From Tupaia tana (taxonomy: Eukaryota > Chordata > Mammalia > Scandentia > Tupaiidae), in assembly GCA_026018925.1 (NCBI GenBank), contig JAKSZU010000012.1:32854055-32918054 (forward strand): 64,000 nt of DNA, in the 5' to 3' direction. The translations under genes and the position numbers were made by a program. A model generated the notes under the pieces. That model worked only from the letters and a program-made list of their open reading frames with translations, was not told where the DNA came from and did not search any database. Below are positions 61,050 to 64,000 of the stretch, piece after piece. Position 1 is the stretch's first letter; every line of letters starts with the position of its first letter.

Positions 61050-61140
61050 TATACATTATGATATTTTCATTAGGAAGCACAGTGCCTGAAACACTGTTAA
61101 ATACCAAAGAGGTGTTTAATAAAGGAATGAATGATGATAG
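61050..61140 (+). mobile_element. L2-like 3' end
   Basis: 'CACAGTGCCTGAAACACTGT' then 'TTTAATAAAGGAATGAATGA'. Confidence 0.5.
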
Positions 61141-61344
61141 AGCACCGTCACACAAGTTAAGAAACTGAGATCTAGAAAAGTTAAGTGACTTGAATGGTTA
61201 AAGAAATGTTGGTGTATATATATACACCGCAGAATATTATTCAGCCTGTCATTTGCAACATTGATGAACCTGGAGGACATTATCTTAGGTGAAATAAGCC
61301 AGGCACATAAAGAAAATGACCATCTGATTGAACTTGCATGCAGA

Positions 61345-61491
61345 ATTTTTTTTTTTAAAGAGAGATCTTTGCTATAGGGTGCGTATGCTCACTGGAGACA
61401 CAAAGAGACAGAAAGCAAGAAATCAGCTCCCATTGGGGATAGTCACACCACAGTCTCTTATCCTTAATTCTCCTCTTGGGATTTTGCGCAT

Positions 61492-61529
<38 letters not shown>

Positions 61530-61622
61530 AGCATGAGCTTCAAGCCACCAGGTCCAGGACTTGAATCACAGTCAGCCATGTGGGTCTAGTGAAATAACCA
61601 TGATGCCATCTGCTGATGCCCC
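61345..61622 (-). mobile_element. tRNA-SINE, long form, antisense, in L1M
   Basis: GCTATAGGGTGCGTATGCTC to ATGCCATCTGCTGATGCC, with a (CA)n at 61494-61527. L1M resumes with GAATCTATTTTAAAAAGCC. Confidence 0.88.
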
Positions 61623-61634
61623 AGAATCTATTTT

Positions 61635-61915
61635 AAAAAGCCAAGTAAGGGGACCAGCAGTTGGTGTAATGGCTATGTTGCTGGACTCCCACGTAGTCAA
61701 TTGTGTTCAAGTCCTGGACCTGGTGGCTTAAATGCACACTGGGCTCATATGTGAGCATGCCCAAGATCCTGAGAGGAGAATGGAGGACAGGAGATTGCGG
61801 TGTGGCCATCCCCCCTGGGGAGTGATTTCTCGCTTTCTGTCTCTCTGTCCTGCTCTGTCTTTCTGGTGAGCGCACATGCCTTATAGCCAAAAAAAAAAAA
61901 AAATAAGGCAAGTAA
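61635..61915 (+). mobile_element. tRNA-SINE, long form, in L1M
   Basis: Flanks AAAAAGCCAAGTAA (61635-61648) and AATAAGGCAAGTAA (61902-61915), 12 of 14 equal. Near-consensus body. Pairs with the antisense copy just upstream. Confidence 0.9.
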
Positions 61916-61918
61916 ATA

Positions 61919-61988
61919 TTGGGTTGTCAGGAAAGTCATGACACATTTTTGCATAGAAAAACATGTCCTGACTTTCTCGACGACCTAA
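61919..61988. mobile_element. Palindromic mariner-type MITE, family 1, copy 3
   Basis: 70 bases between TA (61917-61918) and TA (61989-61990). Left TTGGGTTGTCAGGAAAGTC; right, reversed, TTAGGTCGTCGAGAAAGTC. It lies in L1M, directly after the right duplication of a SINE. Confidence 0.85.
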
Positions 61989-62264
61989 TAGGAACAGAAC
62001 AGTGGTTACCAATGACAGGGATGGGGAGGAAACAGAGAGAAACAGGTCAAAGGTTATAAATTGGTGGTTAGGTTAGGTAAATAAACTCTAGAGATGTAAT
62101 GTACAGACAAGGGTTATAGTTAACATTGTATACTGAAAATTTGCTAAGAGAGTAGATTTTAGGTGCTCTTATAATAAAGGTAACTAAGGAAGGTGATGAG
62201 TGTGTTAATTTGTTGGACTGTTGTAATCATTTCACTTTGTGTATCAAAACACACAGTGTTTTAT

Positions 62265-62525
62265 CAGGACCAGCAGTTGACGTAATGGCTATGTCGCTGG
62301 ACTCCCATGCAGCCCACCACGGTTCAAGTCCTGGACTTGGTGGCTTAAACTCACTGAGTGCTTGTGCATGCGTGCCCAAGATCCCAAGAGGAAAATGGAG
62401 GAGAAGGGATTGTGGTGTGGCCATCCCCTCTGGGAGGTGGTTTCTCGCTTTCTATCTCTCTGTCTCTCTGTCTTTCTGGTGAGTGCACATGCCCTATAGG
62501 AAAAATCTCTCCCCCCCCCCAAAAA
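62265..62525 (+). mobile_element. tRNA-SINE, long form, in L1M
   Basis: AGGACCAGCAGTTGACGTAA to CCCTATAGGAAAAATCTC and a C/A tail. Confidence 0.9.
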
Positions 62526-62576
62526 ATCATGTTATATACCTTAAATATGTATACAATAAAAATAACTTTAAAAATG

Positions 62577-62820
62577 TCAGGCCAGTCCCATAGCCTAGTG
62601 ATTAAGAAAGGCAAATTCTACATGGCCAGCTATGGTTTGGATCCCCACTTCAGCGGCTCAGAACACATGCCAGGTGTGTGTGAATTCCCAAAATCCTGAC
62701 AGGACAGAGAATGTGTGAGAAGGAATTGAGGTATGACCATGTCCTGTAGGAAGGGGAGGGGTGCTTATTCTTGTTCTGTCTCACTAGCAAGCACATACAC
62801 CCCCTAGCAATTAAAATAAA
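62577..62820 (+). mobile_element. tRNA-SINE, 'CCATAGCCTAGTG' subfamily
   Basis: Head GGCCAGTCCCATAGCCTAG, body AATCCTGACAGGACAGAGAA; same variant as 28147. It starts at the L1M 3' end. Confidence 0.82.
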
Positions 62821-62826
62821 TAGAAA

Positions 62827-63085
62827 TGGGTCAGCAGGAGGTGTGGTGATTAAGACTCTAGATCCCACATGTCTAACTTCACGGTTTTAATCCCAGATCC
62901 AGCAGCTTGAAAAAAGCCCTAGGTACATGTGCATGTGTGCCTAAAATCCTAAGAGAAGACTAGAGGACAAGGGATTGCTGCATGGCCATTTCCCCAGGGG
63001 TAGTTTTTCACTTTCCTTCTCTTTTTCTCTGTCTCTCACTGGCAAGCACAAATGCCTTAGCACAAAAATTAAAACAAGATAAAAC
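62827..63085 (+). mobile_element. tRNA-SINE, long form
   Basis: GGGTCAGCAGGAGGTGTGG to AAATGCCTTAGCACAAAAAT. Directly follows the previous copy. Confidence 0.85.
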
Positions 63086-63227
63086 TTAAGTGACTTGTTT
63101 ACATCGCTTAGTTTATTCAATGGTATTTGGTGAGCTCCTGTTGTGAGGTATATACATGGAGTTAGATTGCAACGCATAGAGCAGTGACTAAGTCACATAA
63201 GATCCCAGATCCCTGCCTCGTTAATAA

Positions 63228-63540
63228 GCTATCTACAAAAAGACATACATTGTGTGATTCCGCTTATATGAAATATCTAGAATAGGCAAATTCATAGAGA
63301 CAGAAAGTAGACTAGAAGTTACAAGGGCCTGGGGGAACGGGAGGTTTCAGAGTTTCTGTTTGGGGTTATGAAAACGTTTCAGAAACAGGTAGTGGTGATG
63401 GCTGCAAAACATCGTGAATATAATTACTACCAGTGAATGGTACGCTTAAAGTAATTAAAGTGACAAATTTGAATTATATATTTTAAGGAAATGAATTATG
63501 TGGTATATGGATTATATCTCAATAAACTGTTAAAAAGAAA
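63228..63540 (+). mobile_element. Old L1M 3' end
   Basis: 'TGTGTGATTCCGCTTATATG', 'CAAATTCATAGAGACAGAAA', 'GTAGTGGTGATGGCTGCAAA' and 'ATATCTCAATAAACTGTTAA' are the L1MB/L1MC-type 3' end. A different subfamily from 61195-62575. Confidence 0.8.
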
Positions 63541-63549
63541 AACAGAAAG

Positions 63550-64000
63550 AAAGATCTCTGTCTCATTTAAATCATAATTAATCTCATGGGAAGTAGCATA
63601 CAATAAACAAATAAAATAATTTTAGATTGTAATGAGTATTGTGATAAAAATTGACTAGATGATATGACAAAAATAACTGGGGAGGGACCTGTTTTAGATG
63701 TAGTTGTCAAATAAGCCTATTGAGGAAGTGACTGTTGAGCTGAGACATGAATGGTGACAAGGAACCAACTATGCAGAGAACTAAGGAATAGAAAGTTTCC
63801 TATCATCATGAGAATGGCAAGGCGAGGAACCCTGAGGTAGGAAAGACCTGATGCATTCTTGTCAGATAGAAAACTAACGTGGAAAGAGCATAATGTCTAA
63901 GGGGCAGGGGAAGCTGGGGAACCAATCTTTTATAGTCATAGATATCATAGTTAAGAATTTAAATTTCATTCTAAGTGCAAAGAGAAGTCTAAGTAAATGA
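63550..64000 (-). mobile_element. L2, antisense, runs off the window
   Basis: 'GACTGTTGAGCTGAGACATG', 'GAGAATGGCAAGGCGAGGAA' and 'TTTAAATTTCATTCTAAGTG' are in reversed L2 order. Confidence 0.7.

Larger units (their letters stand above)
61195..62575 (+). mobile_element. Old L1M 3' end with four nested insertions
   Basis: L1M 3' landmarks in order: 'GAATATTATTCAGCC', 'GAAATAAGCCAGGCAC', 'GAACAGTGGTTACCAATGAC', 'TTATAGTTAACATTGTATAC', 'TTTGCTAAGAGAGTAGATTT', 'ATATACCTTAAATATGTATA'. Insertions: SINEs at 61345, 61649 and 62265, and a palindromic MITE at 61919. Confidence 0.85.

Overview
This window is mammalian nuclear DNA: an internal part of one large protein-coding gene, read left to right. 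Four short exons between positions 7969 and 57744 join in frame and encode part of UVRAG, the Beclin 1/VPS34-binding autophagy and endosome protein first found through UV-resistance complementation. They cover roughly residues 304-435 of the protein (human numbering, from memory). Both the gene start and the gene end lie outside the window. Everything else is intron: an upstream partial intron, three complete introns of 3,886, 8,539 and 36,957 bases, and a downstream partial intron. No second host gene, RNA gene or CRISPR array is supported.

The introns are packed with transposable elements. The main repeat, present in more than 50 copies, is a tRNA-derived SINE with a tRNA-like head. It has a long form (about 250 bases, with a distinctive GC-richer body) and a short form (about 150 bases, the head followed directly by a pyrimidine-rich stretch and an AT-rich tail). 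A second tRNA-derived SINE family has four likely copies. Two older SINEs fuse a tRNA-like part to 7SL-like (Alu-like) parts. Ancient mammalian repeats (L2, MIR, MER20, MER5A, MaLR-type LTRs, old L1M) fill much of the rest. The 7SL-derived sequence suggests Euarchontoglires (primates, rodents, tree shrews, colugos and relatives). The dominant SINE is not Alu, B1, ID, CAN, ERE, VES or AfroSINE as I know them. A tree shrew or colugo is a guess, not a determination.

Layout: 1-7968, old L1M, MaLR and SINE insertions plus a 156-base direct duplication; 7969-8056, first exon; 8194-11024, a complete ORF1-only 'half-L1' (HAL1-like) retrotransposon with its target-site duplication; 11943-12003, second exon; 12004-20542, SINE, MIR and L2; 20543-20708, third exon; 21300-25310, a 3.5-kb old L1M with stacked later insertions; 25860-27300, an antisense L1M 3' part; 29683-30028 and 48218-48525, 7SL/tRNA composite SINEs; 42922-43632, a MER20 split by an apparent solo LTR; 57666-57744, fourth exon; 61195-62575 and 63228-63540, two L1M 3' ends; 63550-64000, L2.

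The items most worth a second look are the HAL1-like element (125-base repeats in its 5' region, a damaged ORF1, no ORF2, two related 3' tails inside one target-site duplication), a roughly 70-81-base palindromic mariner-type MITE in three copies, and compound SINEs (unit plus headless unit, or two units) that share one target-site duplication.
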